Part shown: in pieces, positions 37,854 through 47,365 of the stretch
How the letters are laid out: every line of letters begins with the position of its first letter
How positions within the stretch are numbered: the stretch's first letter is position 1
NCBI RefSeq assembly: GCF_000175195.1
Contig: NZ_ACQL01000085.1
Span: 62,001 to 126,000, forward strand
Source of the DNA: Actinobacillus minor NM305
Lineage (GTDB): Bacteria > Pseudomonadota > Gammaproteobacteria > Enterobacterales > Pasteurellaceae
Direction of reading: 5' to 3'
Length of the DNA: 64,000 bases
The notes under the pieces: model-generated
What the model saw: the letters and a program-made list of their open reading frames with translations, nothing else
The model's database searches: none
Told to the model about the DNA's origin: nothing
Program-made: the position numbers and the translations under genes

Positions 37854-39572
37854 ATGGCAGCGACAAATTTTAAAACAGAGAATAATACATTAAGAAAGCT
37901 TATTGGAAATGGTTTAACTTATAAAATCCCCCGTTTTCAGAGAGATTACAGTTGGGAGGCTGAACAGTGGGAAGATTTATGGGTAGATATTATGGGGATT
38001 ATTGAAGACCCAACAGATTCTGCTCATTATATGGGATATTTAGTTCTTCAATCTACGGACGATAAATCATTTGATGTGATTGATGGGCAACAACGTTTAA
38101 CAACAGCAACATTAATAATTTTAGCGGTTTTGAAAAAGCTGCAAGATTTAATTGATGAAAATATTGATGCTGCTACTAATACAAAACGTCTAGAGCAAAT
38201 TCGTCAAACCTATATAGGTTACCTCGATCCTGTTACATTAGTTTCTCGCCCTAAATTAACCTTGAACCGTAATAATAATGATTATTTTCAGAATTATTTG
38301 GTTCCATTAGCGAAATTACCGCAAAGGGGGCTTAGAGCCTCAGAACACCTATTGCGTAAAGCATTTGATTGGTTTTATCAAAAGGTAGATCAATATTTAA
38401 AACAAGAAGAGGGTAATGAAGGTGTTCGGTTAGCACAATTAGTTGAATATATTAGCGATAACTTATTTTTTACGGTGATTACTGTTTCTGATGAACTAAA
38501 TGCTTATAAAGTATTTGAAACACTTAATTCTCGTGGTGTTCGTCTTTCTTCAACTGATTTATTAAAAAATTATCTTTTTTCTATTTTAGATAAAAATCAA
38601 GAAAATACCCACGAATTAAGAAATTTAGAAGAGCGTTGGGAAAATATAGTAAATCGACTGCAATCAGAAAAATTTCCTGATTTTTTGCGTATTCATTGGA
38701 ATAGTCGAAATAAATTTACTCGACATACAGAGTTGTTCAAAGTAATTCGGAATAATATTCGAGATAGAGCAGCTGTTTTTGCATTATTGAGAGGAATGGA
38801 AGAGGATTTAGATACCTATTTGTCTTTATCTTCCCCTGATATTTCTGATTGGTCGCTAGAAGATAAGCGCTTGGTAAATATATTGAAACTTTTCCGAGTT
38901 CGTCAGCCATTTTCCTTATTACTAAGTGCAAAACGCGAATTTGATAGAGAGAATTTTACTAAATTGCTTTATGCTATTATGGTCATTTCTTTTAGATATA
39001 ATACGATAGGTACATACAGCCCAGCTGAATTAGAACGAGCTTATAATAATGTTGTTGAACATATAAATAAGAAAAAAATTACTAATTCAAATCAAGCATT
39101 AGGCTTGCTAAAATCAGTTTATATTGACGATCAACGTTTCAGCAGAGATTTTGCAGAAAAAGTTATTAAAACGACAGACTCTAGAAGCACTCAATTAGTA
39201 CGTTTCATTTTATGTGAAATTGAGCGCTATATTTCAAATAGTATAGAAGTCGATTTCTCAAGTGATACTTTTAATATTGAACATATCTTACCGCAAAATG
39301 CACCCGATAATTGGGGGGATTTTAGCTATGAAGAAATGAATGCATTAACTTATCGTTTGGGAAATATGACTTTATTACAATCAAATGTTAATAGAGATTT
39401 AGGCGTTGCTGAATATTCTCAGAAGAGGAATGTTCTTAAAGAAAGTCATTTTGCATTAACCCAAAAATTAGCAGAACAATATACTGAGTGGACACCTCAG
39501 ACAATATCATCTTGGCAAAGATGGCTTGCAAATCAAGCTAAAACAATTTGGCGAGTTGCACAATTAAGTTAG
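37854..39572 (+). CDS. DUF262-DUF1524 protein, GmrSD-like nuclease
   Basis: A 572-residue protein with an N-terminal DUF262 (ParB-like NTPase/nuclease) domain: IPRFQRDYSWE near residue 25, FDVIDGQQRLTT near residue 70 and ETLNSRGVRLSSTDLLKNY near residue 223. A C-terminal DUF1524 HNH-type domain has NIEHILPQNAPDNWG and RLGNMTLLQSNVN. This is the fused layout of GmrSD type IV restriction enzymes, which cut modified (glucosylated hydroxymethylcytosine) phage DNA. A TTG 15 bases upstream is also in frame, but the ATG is preferred. It lies between wbaP and rmlB on the same strand. Confidence 0.85.
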   Translation: MAATNFKTENNTLRKLIGNGLTYKIPRFQRDYSWEAEQWEDLWVDIMGIIEDPTDSAHYMGYLVLQSTDDKSFDVIDGQQRLTTATLIILAVLKKLQDLIDENIDAATNTKRLEQIRQTYIGYLDPVTLVSRPKLTLNRNNNDYFQNYLVPLAKLPQRGLRASEHLLRKAFDWFYQKVDQYLKQEEGNEGVRLAQLVEYISDNLFFTVITVSDELNAYKVFETLNSRGVRLSSTDLLKNYLFSILDKNQENTHELRNLEERWENIVNRLQSEKFPDFLRIHWNSRNKFTRHTELFKVIRNNIRDRAAVFALLRGMEEDLDTYLSLSSPDISDWSLEDKRLVNILKLFRVRQPFSLLLSAKREFDRENFTKLLYAIMVISFRYNTIGTYSPAELERAYNNVVEHINKKKITNSNQALGLLKSVYIDDQRFSRDFAEKVIKTTDSRSTQLVRFILCEIERYISNSIEVDFSSDTFNIEHILPQNAPDNWGDFSYEEMNALTYRLGNMTLLQSNVNRDLGVAEYSQKRNVLKESHFALTQKLAEQYTEWTPQTISSWQRWLANQAKTIWRVAQLS

Positions 39573-39648
39573 CTTATTATATAAATTAATATTACTTAAA
39601 TAAGTTATATGACAAATTAAAAATAATGATTATATCAAGAAAAATAAA

Positions 39649-40719
39649 ATGACAAAAAAAATTCTAGTTACAGGCGGAGCGGGCTTTATTGGCTCAGCAG
39701 TCGTTCGCCATATCATTAACGACACTCAAGATTCGGTTATTAATGTCGATAAATTAACCTACGCAGGTAATTTAGAGTCACTCGAATCTGTTGAAAATAA
39801 CCCTCGTTATGCTTTTGAGCAAGTAGATATTTGCGATAAGGCCGCATTAGAACGTGTATTTCATCAGTATCAACCTGATGCGGTGATGCATCTTGCGGCG
39901 GAAAGTCACGTAGATCGTTCTATTGACGGGCCGGCTGCGTTTATTGAGACGAATATTGTTGGTACTTACACTTTATTAGAAGTGGCTCGTGGTTATTGGA
40001 ATAACTTACCTGAAGAACGAAAATCAGCTTTCCGTTTCCATCATATTTCAACTGATGAGGTTTATGGTGATTTAGAAGGTACAGACGATCTTTTTACTGA
40101 AACAACACCTTATGCGCCATCTAGCCCTTATTCCGCTTCAAAAGCATCAAGCGATCACTTGGTTCGTGCTTGGTTGCGTACTTATGGATTACCAACCATT
40201 GTAACAAATTGTTCAAATAACTATGGTCCGTTCCATTTCCCTGAAAAGCTCATCCCATTAATGATTTTGAATGCATTGGAAGGAAAAAAATTGCCGGTGT
40301 ATGGCAATGGTATGCAAATTCGCGACTGGTTATTTGTAGAAGATCACGCTCGTGCACTATATAAAGTGGTTACGGAAGGTGTGGTAGGTGAAACCTACAA
40401 TATCGGTGGACATAATGAAAAAGCGAATATTGAAGTGGTTCGTACGATTTGTGGTTTATTGGAAGAGTTAGTGCCAAATAAACCTGCTGGCGTAGCGAAA
40501 TACGAAGATTTAATCACTTATGTGACTGATCGCCCAGGGCATGATGTGCGTTATGCCATTGATGCGACCAAAATCGGCAATGAATTAGGCTGGAAGCCAC
40601 AGGAAACCTTTGAAACCGGTATTCGTAAAACGGTGGAATGGTACTTAAATAATAAAAAATGGTGGAGCCGTGTATTAGATGGTTCTTATAATTTAGAACG
40701 TTTAGGTACAAATAAGTAG
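39649..40719 (+). CDS. rmlB: dTDP-glucose 4,6-dehydratase RmlB
   Basis: A 356-residue short-chain dehydrogenase-type enzyme, second step of dTDP-L-rhamnose synthesis. NAD-binding [14 protein letters not shown] at the N-terminus, [21 protein letters not shown] with the catalytic Asp-Glu pair, and [15 protein letters not shown] with the Tyr-x3-Lys. Base and codon use return to core-genome style. First of rmlB-A-D-(nuclease)-C; rmlA starts six bases after its stop. Confidence 0.97.
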   Translation: MTKKILVTGGAGFIGSAVVRHIINDTQDSVINVDKLTYAGNLESLESVENNPRYAFEQVDICDKAALERVFHQYQPDAVMHLAAESHVDRSIDGPAAFIETNIVGTYTLLEVARGYWNNLPEERKSAFRFHHISTDEVYGDLEGTDDLFTETTPYAPSSPYSASKASSDHLVRAWLRTYGLPTIVTNCSNNYGPFHFPEKLIPLMILNALEGKKLPVYGNGMQIRDWLFVEDHARALYKVVTEGVVGETYNIGGHNEKANIEVVRTICGLLEELVPNKPAGVAKYEDLITYVTDRPGHDVRYAIDATKIGNELGWKPQETFETGIRKTVEWYLNNKKWWSRVLDGSYNLERLGTNK

Positions 40720-40725
40720 GCTTAT

Positions 40726-41604
40726 ATGAAAGGTATTATTCTTGCAGGTGGTTCAGGCACTCGACTTTATCCGATTACTCGTGGTGTATCCAAACAGCTT
40801 CTCCCTGTTTACGATAAACCTATGATTTACTATCCGCTATCGGTATTAATGTTAGCGGGGATTCGTGATGTCTTGGTTATCACAACACCAGAAGATAATG
40901 AGGCATTTAAACGCTTATTAGGCGATGGCTCTGATTTTGGTATTCATCTGCAATATGCAATTCAACCAAGTCCGGATGGCTTAGCTCAAGCCTTTTTGAT
41001 TGGTGAAGAGTTTATTGGAAATGATAGTGTCTGTTTGGTGCTTGGCGATAACATTTTCTATGGTCAGCATTTTACTGCGGCACTCAAAGAAGCAGCTGAA
41101 CATGCAAATAACAAAGGTGCATCAGTGTTTGGTTACCAAGTAAAAGATCCTGAACGTTTCGGTGTAGTTGAATTTGATGAAAACTTTAAAGCAATCTCAA
41201 TCGAAGAAAAACCGGCTAAACCAAAATCTAATTATGCTGTAACAGGCTTATATTTCTATGATAATCGTGTTGTAGAGTTTGCCAAACAAGTGAAACCTTC
41301 AGATCGTGGAGAGTTAGAAATTACCACATTGAATGAAATGTACTTAAACGACGGAACCTTAAATGTTCAATTACTAGGTCGTGGTTTTGCGTGGTTAGAT
41401 ACAGGCACACACGATAGCTTACATGAAGCAGCTTCCTTTGTGAAAACGATTGAGCACGTTCAAAATTTACAAGTCGCTTGTTTAGAAGAAATTGCATGGC
41501 GTAATGGTTGGCTAACTTCTGAGCAAGTTGAAACCCTTGCGAAACCAATGGCAAAAAATGAATATGGCCAGTATTTATTACGTTTAGTCAAAGGCGGTAA
41601 ATAA
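40726..41604 (+). CDS. rmlA: Glucose-1-phosphate thymidylyltransferase RmlA
   Basis: A 292-residue enzyme making dTDP-glucose from dTTP and glucose-1-phosphate. [39 protein letters not shown] (residues 1-39) holds the nucleotide-binding loop; VLGDNIFYG near residue 108 and [19 protein letters not shown] near residue 165 complete the active site. Normal length. Its stop overlaps the rmlD start by one base (TAATG). Confidence 0.97.
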   Translation: MKGIILAGGSGTRLYPITRGVSKQLLPVYDKPMIYYPLSVLMLAGIRDVLVITTPEDNEAFKRLLGDGSDFGIHLQYAIQPSPDGLAQAFLIGEEFIGNDSVCLVLGDNIFYGQHFTAALKEAAEHANNKGASVFGYQVKDPERFGVVEFDENFKAISIEEKPAKPKSNYAVTGLYFYDNRVVEFAKQVKPSDRGELEITTLNEMYLNDGTLNVQLLGRGFAWLDTGTHDSLHEAASFVKTIEHVQNLQVACLEEIAWRNGWLTSEQVETLAKPMAKNEYGQYLLRLVKGGK

Positions 41605-42482
41605 TGGCGAAGTTCTTAATTACAGGCGCAAAAGGTCAAGTTGGGCATTGTTTAACAGAACAATTAACAGGCAAAGCTGAGATTTTAGCTGTAGATCGTG
41701 ATGAGCTGGATATTACCGATCAAAGTGCGGTGAAAAAAATCGTTAAAACCTTTAAACCTGATGTGATTATCAACGCAGCTGCTCATACAGCCGTTGATCG
41801 TGCAGAAAGCGAAGTTGAGCTGTCAGAAGCTATCAATGTAAAAGGTCCACAATATCTAGCCGAAGCAGCAAATGAAATTGGTGCCATGATTTTACATATT
41901 TCTACCGACTATGTGTTTGAAGGCACTGGCTCGGGGGAATATAAAGAAGACGACCAAACCAATCCGCAAGGCGTTTATGGTCGTACAAAATTAGCAGGCG
42001 AAATCGCCGTTCAACAAGCAAATTCTCGTTCTATTATTTTGCGTACCGCTTGGGTATTTGGCGAACACGGACATAATTTTGTCAAAACGATGCTTCGTTT
42101 AGCGAAAGATCGTGATAGTTTAGGTATTGTAGGCGATCAATTTGGTGGCCCAACCTACGCAGGGGATATTGCAAAAACGTTAATTGAAATCGCTAATCAA
42201 ATTCTTGCAGGAAAAGAAGATGCTTTTGGTGTTTATCACTTTACAGGTAAGCCTTATGTGAGTTGGTATGAGTTTGCTAAAGCCATTTTTGCTGAAGCAG
42301 AATTGCAAAATATTCTTGAAAAGTCACCGCTTGTAAACAGTATTGCAACCAGCGATTACCCAACTCCAGCCAAACGCCCTGCAAATTCACGTTTGGATTT
42401 GACGAAAATTAAACAAGTGTTTAACATTGAACCAAGTAATTGGCAAAAGGCTTTAAAGAATATTAAGGCGTATCAAGGTTAA
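41604..42482 (+). CDS. rmlD: dTDP-4-dehydrorhamnose reductase RmlD
   Basis: A 292-residue NAD(P)H-dependent reductase performing the last step to dTDP-L-rhamnose. FLITGAKGQVGHCLTEQL is the Rossmann motif; NAAAHTAVDRAESE, STDYVFEG and the catalytic YGRTKLAGE (Tyr-x3-Lys) follow. The C-terminal PKRPANSRLDL-like segment is present as AKRPANSRLDL. Coupled to rmlA by overlap. rmlC, expected next, is displaced by a Uma2-type gene. Confidence 0.97.
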   Translation: MAKFLITGAKGQVGHCLTEQLTGKAEILAVDRDELDITDQSAVKKIVKTFKPDVIINAAAHTAVDRAESEVELSEAINVKGPQYLAEAANEIGAMILHISTDYVFEGTGSGEYKEDDQTNPQGVYGRTKLAGEIAVQQANSRSIILRTAWVFGEHGHNFVKTMLRLAKDRDSLGIVGDQFGGPTYAGDIAKTLIEIANQILAGKEDAFGVYHFTGKPYVSWYEFAKAIFAEAELQNILEKSPLVNSIATSDYPTPAKRPANSRLDLTKIKQVFNIEPSNWQKALKNIKAYQG

Positions 42483-42497
42483 ATAAATGGAGGCGAT

Positions 42498-43094
42498 ATG
42501 AGCTTAATTCCAATGAATGAAATTACTCGCTTAGACCAATTAGATCTAAATGGCAGTTACAGCTATAAAGATTATTTACTTTGGAAGCTGAAAGAGCGTG
42601 TAGAGATTATCAAAGGTAAGATTATGGCAATGTCGCCTGCGCCAAATCGATTGCATCAAGATATTTCTCTTAAATTAACATCGGAGTTTTTGAAAGTATT
42701 TCCGAATGGTGGTTGTAAATTATATGTAGCGCCATTTGATGTACGTTTTCCTGATGAGAACGGTAACGTTAAGACAGTGGTGCAGCCTGATTTATGTGTG
42801 ATTTGTGATCCTAATAAATTAGATGAACGAGGTTGTCTTGGTGCGCCGGATTTAGTGGTGGAAATTCTTTCGCCTGGGAATTCCAAGCGAGAAATGAAAG
42901 ATAAGTATGAACTTTATCAAGAATATGGGGTAAGTGAATATTGGGTGGTTCGCCCTGAAGAACGTAATATTCATATCTATGTGCTTGAAAATGGGCGATA
43001 TATTGGGATTGCACCGGTGGTAGAAGATGATGTGATTACTTCGGTTAAATTCCCGAATTTAAGTTTTTCAACCACAGGGTTATACGATTTGTAA
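42498..43094 (+). CDS. Uma2-family (DUF820) putative endonuclease
   Basis: A 198-residue protein of the Uma2 family, which has a PD-(D/E)XK nuclease fold and no firm biological role. Core residues are visible: YVAPFDVRF, then VQPDLCVICD (first metal-binding Asp), GAPDLVVEILSPGN (Asp/Glu) and KREMKDKYELYQEYGVSEYWVVRPEE (Lys). Such genes abound in cyanobacteria and some proteobacteria, often in many copies. It sits between rmlD and rmlC with a GGAGG ribosome site, on the same strand with gaps under 20 bases, so it is read with the rhamnose genes. Confidence 0.85.
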   Translation: MSLIPMNEITRLDQLDLNGSYSYKDYLLWKLKERVEIIKGKIMAMSPAPNRLHQDISLKLTSEFLKVFPNGGCKLYVAPFDVRFPDENGNVKTVVQPDLCVICDPNKLDERGCLGAPDLVVEILSPGNSKREMKDKYELYQEYGVSEYWVVRPEERNIHIYVLENGRYIGIAPVVEDDVITSVKFPNLSFSTTGLYDL

Positions 43095-43108
43095 ATAAAG
43101 AGCAAAAA

Positions 43109-43651
43109 ATGAAAATTATTGAAACAAAAATTCCTGATGTCAAATTATTAGAGCCACAAGTTTTTGGTGATGAACGTGGCTTTTTTATGGAGACCTTCCG
43201 TGATGAGTGGTTTAAACAAAATGTCGCAGATCGTACTTTTGTACAAGAAAACCATTCAAAATCAATCAAAGGTGTTTTACGTGGTTTACATTATCAAACT
43301 GAGAATACCCAAGGCAAGTTGGTCCGTGTTGTGCAGGGTGCAGTTTTTGATGTTGCGGTCGATTTACGCAAAAGCTCACCAACATTTGGTCAATGGGTAG
43401 GCGAAATTCTTTCTGCTGAAAATAAACGCCAGTTATGGGTGCCTGAAGGTTTTGCACACGGTTTTTACGTGCTAACTGAAACCGCAGAATTTACTTATAA
43501 ATGCACGGATTATTACAATCCAAAAGCAGAACATTCTTTAATTTGGAATGATCCAACTGTTGGGATTGAGTGGCCTTTAGATGGAGAACCAGGGTTATCT
43601 GTAAAAGATATTGCTGGCAAGATTTTATCTGAAACAATTATATTTGAATAA
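43109..43651 (+). CDS. rmlC: dTDP-4-dehydrorhamnose 3,5-epimerase RmlC
   Basis: A 180-residue cupin-fold epimerase, third step of dTDP-L-rhamnose synthesis. IPDVKLLEPQVFGDERGFFMETFRDEWF at the N-terminus, QENHSKSIKGVLRGLHYQ with the catalytic His near residue 61, WVPEGFAHGFYVLTE, and YKCTDYYNPKAEHSLIWNDP with the catalytic Tyr-region. Normal length. It completes RmlBADC but is separated from rmlD by the Uma2-type gene. A strong terminator follows. Confidence 0.97.
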   Translation: MKIIETKIPDVKLLEPQVFGDERGFFMETFRDEWFKQNVADRTFVQENHSKSIKGVLRGLHYQTENTQGKLVRVVQGAVFDVAVDLRKSSPTFGQWVGEILSAENKRQLWVPEGFAHGFYVLTETAEFTYKCTDYYNPKAEHSLIWNDPTVGIEWPLDGEPGLSVKDIAGKILSETIIFE

Positions 43652-43669
43652 CTCTGTGCTTAAGGAATA

Positions 43670-43700
43670 AAAAGCAGAAAGTACAAAACTTTCTGCTTTT
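43670..43700. terminator. Bidirectional terminator between rmlC and waaL
   Basis: A 13-bp stem (AAAAGCAGAAAGT and its complement) with a five-base loop, then GTTTTTTT; A-rich on the other side. It ends the long O-antigen transcript and the convergent waaL. Confidence 0.9.
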
Positions 43701-43706
43701 GTTTTT

Positions 43707-44969
43707 TTAGACGTTTGAATTTTCTTTAACTTTAATTAAGCTATAAAAAATAATAACTAAGAAGAAATAAAATATAGATCCGGAATTATGCGCTAAATAG
43801 GTTTGGCTCAGGAAATAAAATATAGTAGAGAATATATGTATAAACCCTAATATAGCTATCGCTTTTACTTCTAAATGAGCTGAGCTCATTCTTTTTAAGA
43901 AAAATTGTAATGGCACAAGTATAATTAACATTAACCCAAGAAATCCTACAAACCCTCGTTTTACAAAAGCGTCTAAATACTGATTGTGTGTATCATTAAA
44001 ATGTAATGTGGATTTTGCCATTGTTTTATTAGCAACTTGTTGTTTTTTCAGCTCAATGTAACCTTTACTTCCCCACCCTAATATAGGTTTTTCTTGAATG
44101 CCTAAAATTGCATTTTCCCACATATCAAAACGAGCACCTAAAGAGGTGCTTTTGTGTCCTTTTTCTAGGTAGCGAATAATATCTGTTTTAGCCGCATTAT
44201 AGCGTTGTGTAACACCAAACTTAGGAATGCTTGCAACGGTAATAATGAGTATAGCAATCACAGACAGTGAAATGACAATAAGTTTTTTATTTAGAAAATC
44301 TCGATAACAAAATAAAATTGCCAAAACAACTAAAGGAAATCCTACCCAACCTCCCCTAGCACCAGATAATACACTCGCCAATATACCTAATATTGCGCCA
44401 AGAATAGATATAGACATCCATTTATGATTTTTTTTGCTTCCCCAAAATATGGCTATTGCAATACTAAAAGAGGCTAAAGCAATAGAAATATCTCCAGCCT
44501 GAATATGCATAATACCAGGGAATGGTTTAGGTAAGCCTAAATAAAATTTCTGAATAAGAGCCAGTATGCCCGTAGTAATAGCACCTATGGGAATCGCATA
44601 GAAGATAAAATTAATATGATAAAGAAGTTGTGTCAGTAAAAGAATAATAGGAATAAAAAGTAGAATTCTACTTGGATTATCTACTTCTCTAAATCCATCA
44701 CTATGTGCGATAGCAGACATAAAGAAAGTAGAAAAATAGGCTAAAAAAGCAAAAATAAGCCATTTATCTTCTTTATCTAAAATCCATTTGTTTTTGAATT
44801 TAAAAATATAGAGCAAAAGATAGATAACGCTGAACACGCCTAATGTCATAGGAATGTAGCTGTAACCCTTTTTAAACATTAAAACAGTGATAAAAAACAG
44901 TGATATAAGAATATTGAGTAAGTAAGAAATATGTTTTGTTTCTATTTTTTTAGAAAGAATGTTTAGCAT
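43707..44969 (-). CDS. waaL: O-antigen ligase WaaL
   Basis: A 420-residue inner-membrane protein with about 11-12 spans and a large periplasmic loop near residues 255-330 containing the conserved RFDMWENAILGIQEKPILGWGSKG and NDTHNQYLDAFVKRGFVGF segments of the O-antigen ligase/Wzy_C family. It would join the finished polymer to lipid A-core. It is alone on the minus strand and closes the O-antigen locus next to rpsU. A second polymerase is the alternative reading, but the EpsG-like gene already fills that role. Confidence 0.87.
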   Translation of the reverse strand: MLNILSKKIETKHISYLLNILISLFFITVLMFKKGYSYIPMTLGVFSVIYLLLYIFKFKNKWILDKEDKWLIFAFLAYFSTFFMSAIAHSDGFREVDNPSRILLFIPIILLLTQLLYHINFIFYAIPIGAITTGILALIQKFYLGLPKPFPGIMHIQAGDISIALASFSIAIAIFWGSKKNHKWMSISILGAILGILASVLSGARGGWVGFPLVVLAILFCYRDFLNKKLIVISLSVIAILIITVASIPKFGVTQRYNAAKTDIIRYLEKGHKSTSLGARFDMWENAILGIQEKPILGWGSKGYIELKKQQVANKTMAKSTLHFNDTHNQYLDAFVKRGFVGFLGLMLIILVPLQFFLKRMSSAHLEVKAIAILGFIHIFSTIFYFLSQTYLAHNSGSIFYFFLVIIFYSLIKVKENSNV

Positions 44970-45074
44970 ACCTGAATCCTAGAAGATGGAAGAAGCCCTA
45001 TTTTAACGAAAAATGAGCGCTAACAATAGTGAATTTATGTGATGGAACTCTTTAGAAATAACGTGAATCGGCTC

Positions 45075-45103
45075 TTTACTTTCCAATTTAGCTAAGGTAG
45101 AAT
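45075..45103 (+). promoter_or_regulatory. Candidate sigma-70 promoter of rpsU
   Basis: TTTACT and TAGAAT separated by 17 bases, about 78 bases before rpsU. The spacing is ideal; the boxes match the consensus at 4/6 and 5/6. Confidence 0.4.
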
Positions 45104-45180
45104 TAACCACCTTTTTTAGTTCTATGCCGCCAACTTAGTGTGCGGTTTAATTTAATCATATTTTTCTGAGGTGATGGCAT

Positions 45181-45396
45181 ATGCCAGTAATTAAAGTTCG
45201 TGAAAATGAATCATTTGACGTTGCATTACGTCGTTTCAAACGCTCTTGCGAGAAAGCGGGTATCTTAGCAGAAGTTCGCGCTCGTGAATTCTATGAAAAA
45301 CCAACGACAATTCGTAAACGTGAAAAAGCATCTTTAGCTAAACGTCACGCTAAACGTAATGCTCGTGAAAATGCACGTAACACTCGTTTATACTAA
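45181..45396 (+). CDS. rpsU: Ribosomal protein S21
   Basis: A 71-residue, very basic small-subunit protein needed for initiation on natural mRNAs. [28 protein letters not shown] and the Arg/Lys/Ala-rich tail are near-identical to other gammaproteobacterial S21. AGGTGATG precedes the ATG. First gene of the rpsU-dnaG unit; a hairpin between the two would allow separate levels of ribosomal protein and primase, as known for the E. coli macromolecular synthesis operon. Confidence 0.98.
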   Translation: MPVIKVRENESFDVALRRFKRSCEKAGILAEVRAREFYEKPTTIRKREKASLAKRHAKRNARENARNTRLY

Positions 45397-45421
45397 TTAG
45401 CTTTTGCTATTTAGCCAATTT

Positions 45422-45459
45422 ACTGAAACCGTGAAACCTCTAGGAATCACGGTTTTAGT
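45422..45459 (+). terminator. Hairpin between rpsU and dnaG
   Basis: A 9-bp core stem AAACCGTGA/TCACGGTTT, extendable by ACT/AGT, with a 12-base loop and then GTTTTTA. Probably a partial terminator lowering dnaG expression relative to rpsU. Confidence 0.75.
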
Positions 45460-45524
45460 GTTTTTACCCCTTTAATCTATTTACAAGCGGTGAGATTTTT
45501 CTCAGATTTTGCAATGGAGGAACA

Positions 45525-47270
45525 ATGAAAGGCACTATTCCACGTTCATTTATTGATGATCTTATTGCGAGAACCGACATCGTTGAGCTTATCAATCATC
45601 GGGTTAAACTCAAAAAAGCGGGGAGAGAATATCACGCTTGTTGCCCTTTCCATCATGAAAAAACACCTTCTTTTTCAGTAAGCCCTTCTAAGCAGTTTTA
45701 TCACTGTTTTGGATGTGGTGCGCATGGGAATGTTATTAGCTTTCTGATGGAATATGACAAACTTGAATTTCCAGAAGCGATCGAAGAGTTAGCGGCTTTG
45801 CATGGATTAGAGGTACCTCGTGAAAACTTGAGGCAATCCGACTCTCGTTCTCCACAAGTGAGTTATAAAGCAAAACGTGATTTATACGGCTTGCTTTCAG
45901 AGATCACACAGTTCTATCAACAAAATCTACAACAAGATATTCCAAGCCAAAGCTATTTGCAGCAACGAGGGCTTTCGCCGGAAATTATTGCTCGTTTTGA
46001 GATTGGTTTTGCACCAAATGCTTACGATGCGGTATTAAGAAAATTTGGAAAAAATCCTGAAGAAGTCCAGAAATTGCGAGATACTGGTATGCTTTCTGAA
46101 AGTGAAAGCGGTCGGATTTACGATAAATTTCGCAATCGTATTATGTTCCCGATTCGGGATAAACGTGGGCGAGTGATTGCTTTCGGTGGACGAGTCATGG
46201 GAGATGAGCGCCCTAAATATCTTAACTCGCCTGAATCTGCAACCTATCATAAAGGTAATGAGCTTTATGGCTTATATCAAGCACTTCAAGTAGATGAAAA
46301 TCCGCAATACCTCTTTGTTGTAGAAGGTTATATGGACGTTGTTGCGCTCGCTCAATTTGGGGTAGAAAATGCGGTCGCTTCATTAGGAACCGCTACAACC
46401 GGCGAGCAGATTCAACAAATGTTTAGGGTAACAGAGCAGATTATTTGTTGCTATGATGGGGATAGAGCAGGGCGTGATGCGGCTTGGCGTGCTTTTGAAA
46501 ATGCGTTGCCTTATTTATATGATGGGCGACAACTAAAATTTATCTTTTTACCTGATGGTGAAGATCCGGATACTTTTGTTCGTTCTCAAGGAAAATCCGG
46601 TTTTGAGCACTATTTGCAAGAAAATGCGAAATCGTTAAGCGATTTCTTATTTGATTCTCTGCTTGTTCAAGTGGATCTCTCCAGTAAAGAGGGAAAATCC
46701 AAACTAGCCTCTTTGGCGATTCCACTTATTAACCGCATCCCGGGGGAAATGTTGCGTGTTTATTTACGGAACATTTTAGGGCAAAAGTTGGGGATTTTAG
46801 ATCCGAGTCAATTAGAAGCCTTATTGCCAAATCGTTTGCAAGTTAAACAAGATACCCCCAAAGCACAGGGCATTAAACGTACGCCGATGCGTTTGTTGAT
46901 TGCATTACTATTGCAAAATCCGGATTTGGTTAAACATGTGCCGGATTTATCGCCACTAAAAGAATTAGATGAAGCCGGTTTTGACCTCTTTGTCGAGCTT
47001 GTTCAGGTTTGTCGTGAACAAGTTGGTGTGAGTATGGGGGCATTGTTGGAACATTGGCGAGATACGCCTAATTACACGATTTTAGAACGATTAGCAGGTT
47101 GGGATCACTTAGTGAGTGATGAAAACCTTGAGAAAGAATTTATTGAAACCCTTAGTTTTTTATATACCAAATTGGTTGAAAAACGTGTGGAGGTTCTAAT
47201 TGCCAAAGAACGGACGAAAGGGCTAAGCGATGAAGAAAAGCAAGAACTTGTTTTACTTGTTTCGCAGTAA
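45525..47270 (+). CDS. dnaG: DNA primase DnaG
   Basis: A 581-residue primase that lays RNA primers for replication. The CHC2 zinc finger is at about residues 38-65 (CCPFHHEKTPSFSV, FHCFGCGAHG-like), the TOPRIM core near residues 255-345 contains VVEGYMDVVALAQFG and CCYDGDRAGRDAAWRA, and a C-terminal helicase-interaction domain follows. GGAGG precedes the ATG. It follows rpsU, but rpoD, usually next, is absent; a terminator and the convergent cstA follow. Confidence 0.97.
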   Translation: MKGTIPRSFIDDLIARTDIVELINHRVKLKKAGREYHACCPFHHEKTPSFSVSPSKQFYHCFGCGAHGNVISFLMEYDKLEFPEAIEELAALHGLEVPRENLRQSDSRSPQVSYKAKRDLYGLLSEITQFYQQNLQQDIPSQSYLQQRGLSPEIIARFEIGFAPNAYDAVLRKFGKNPEEVQKLRDTGMLSESESGRIYDKFRNRIMFPIRDKRGRVIAFGGRVMGDERPKYLNSPESATYHKGNELYGLYQALQVDENPQYLFVVEGYMDVVALAQFGVENAVASLGTATTGEQIQQMFRVTEQIICCYDGDRAGRDAAWRAFENALPYLYDGRQLKFIFLPDGEDPDTFVRSQGKSGFEHYLQENAKSLSDFLFDSLLVQVDLSSKEGKSKLASLAIPLINRIPGEMLRVYLRNILGQKLGILDPSQLEALLPNRLQVKQDTPKAQGIKRTPMRLLIALLLQNPDLVKHVPDLSPLKELDEAGFDLFVELVQVCREQVGVSMGALLEHWRDTPNYTILERLAGWDHLVSDENLEKEFIETLSFLYTKLVEKRVEVLIAKERTKGLSDEEKQELVLLVSQ

Positions 47271-47301
47271 GTTCTTCAGACTTTGTTCATATCCTAAAAA
47301 G

Positions 47302-47338
47302 GAGGCTTAAAGTATTGTTTTATAGGGCTTTAAGCCTC
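47302..47338. terminator. Bidirectional terminator between dnaG and cstA
   Basis: An 11-bp perfect stem (GAGGCTTAAAG and its complement), 15-base loop, T-run on the right and A-run on the left, between convergent genes. Confidence 0.88.
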
Positions 47339-47365
47339 TTTTTAGCAACTATTTTGTCTATTTCT

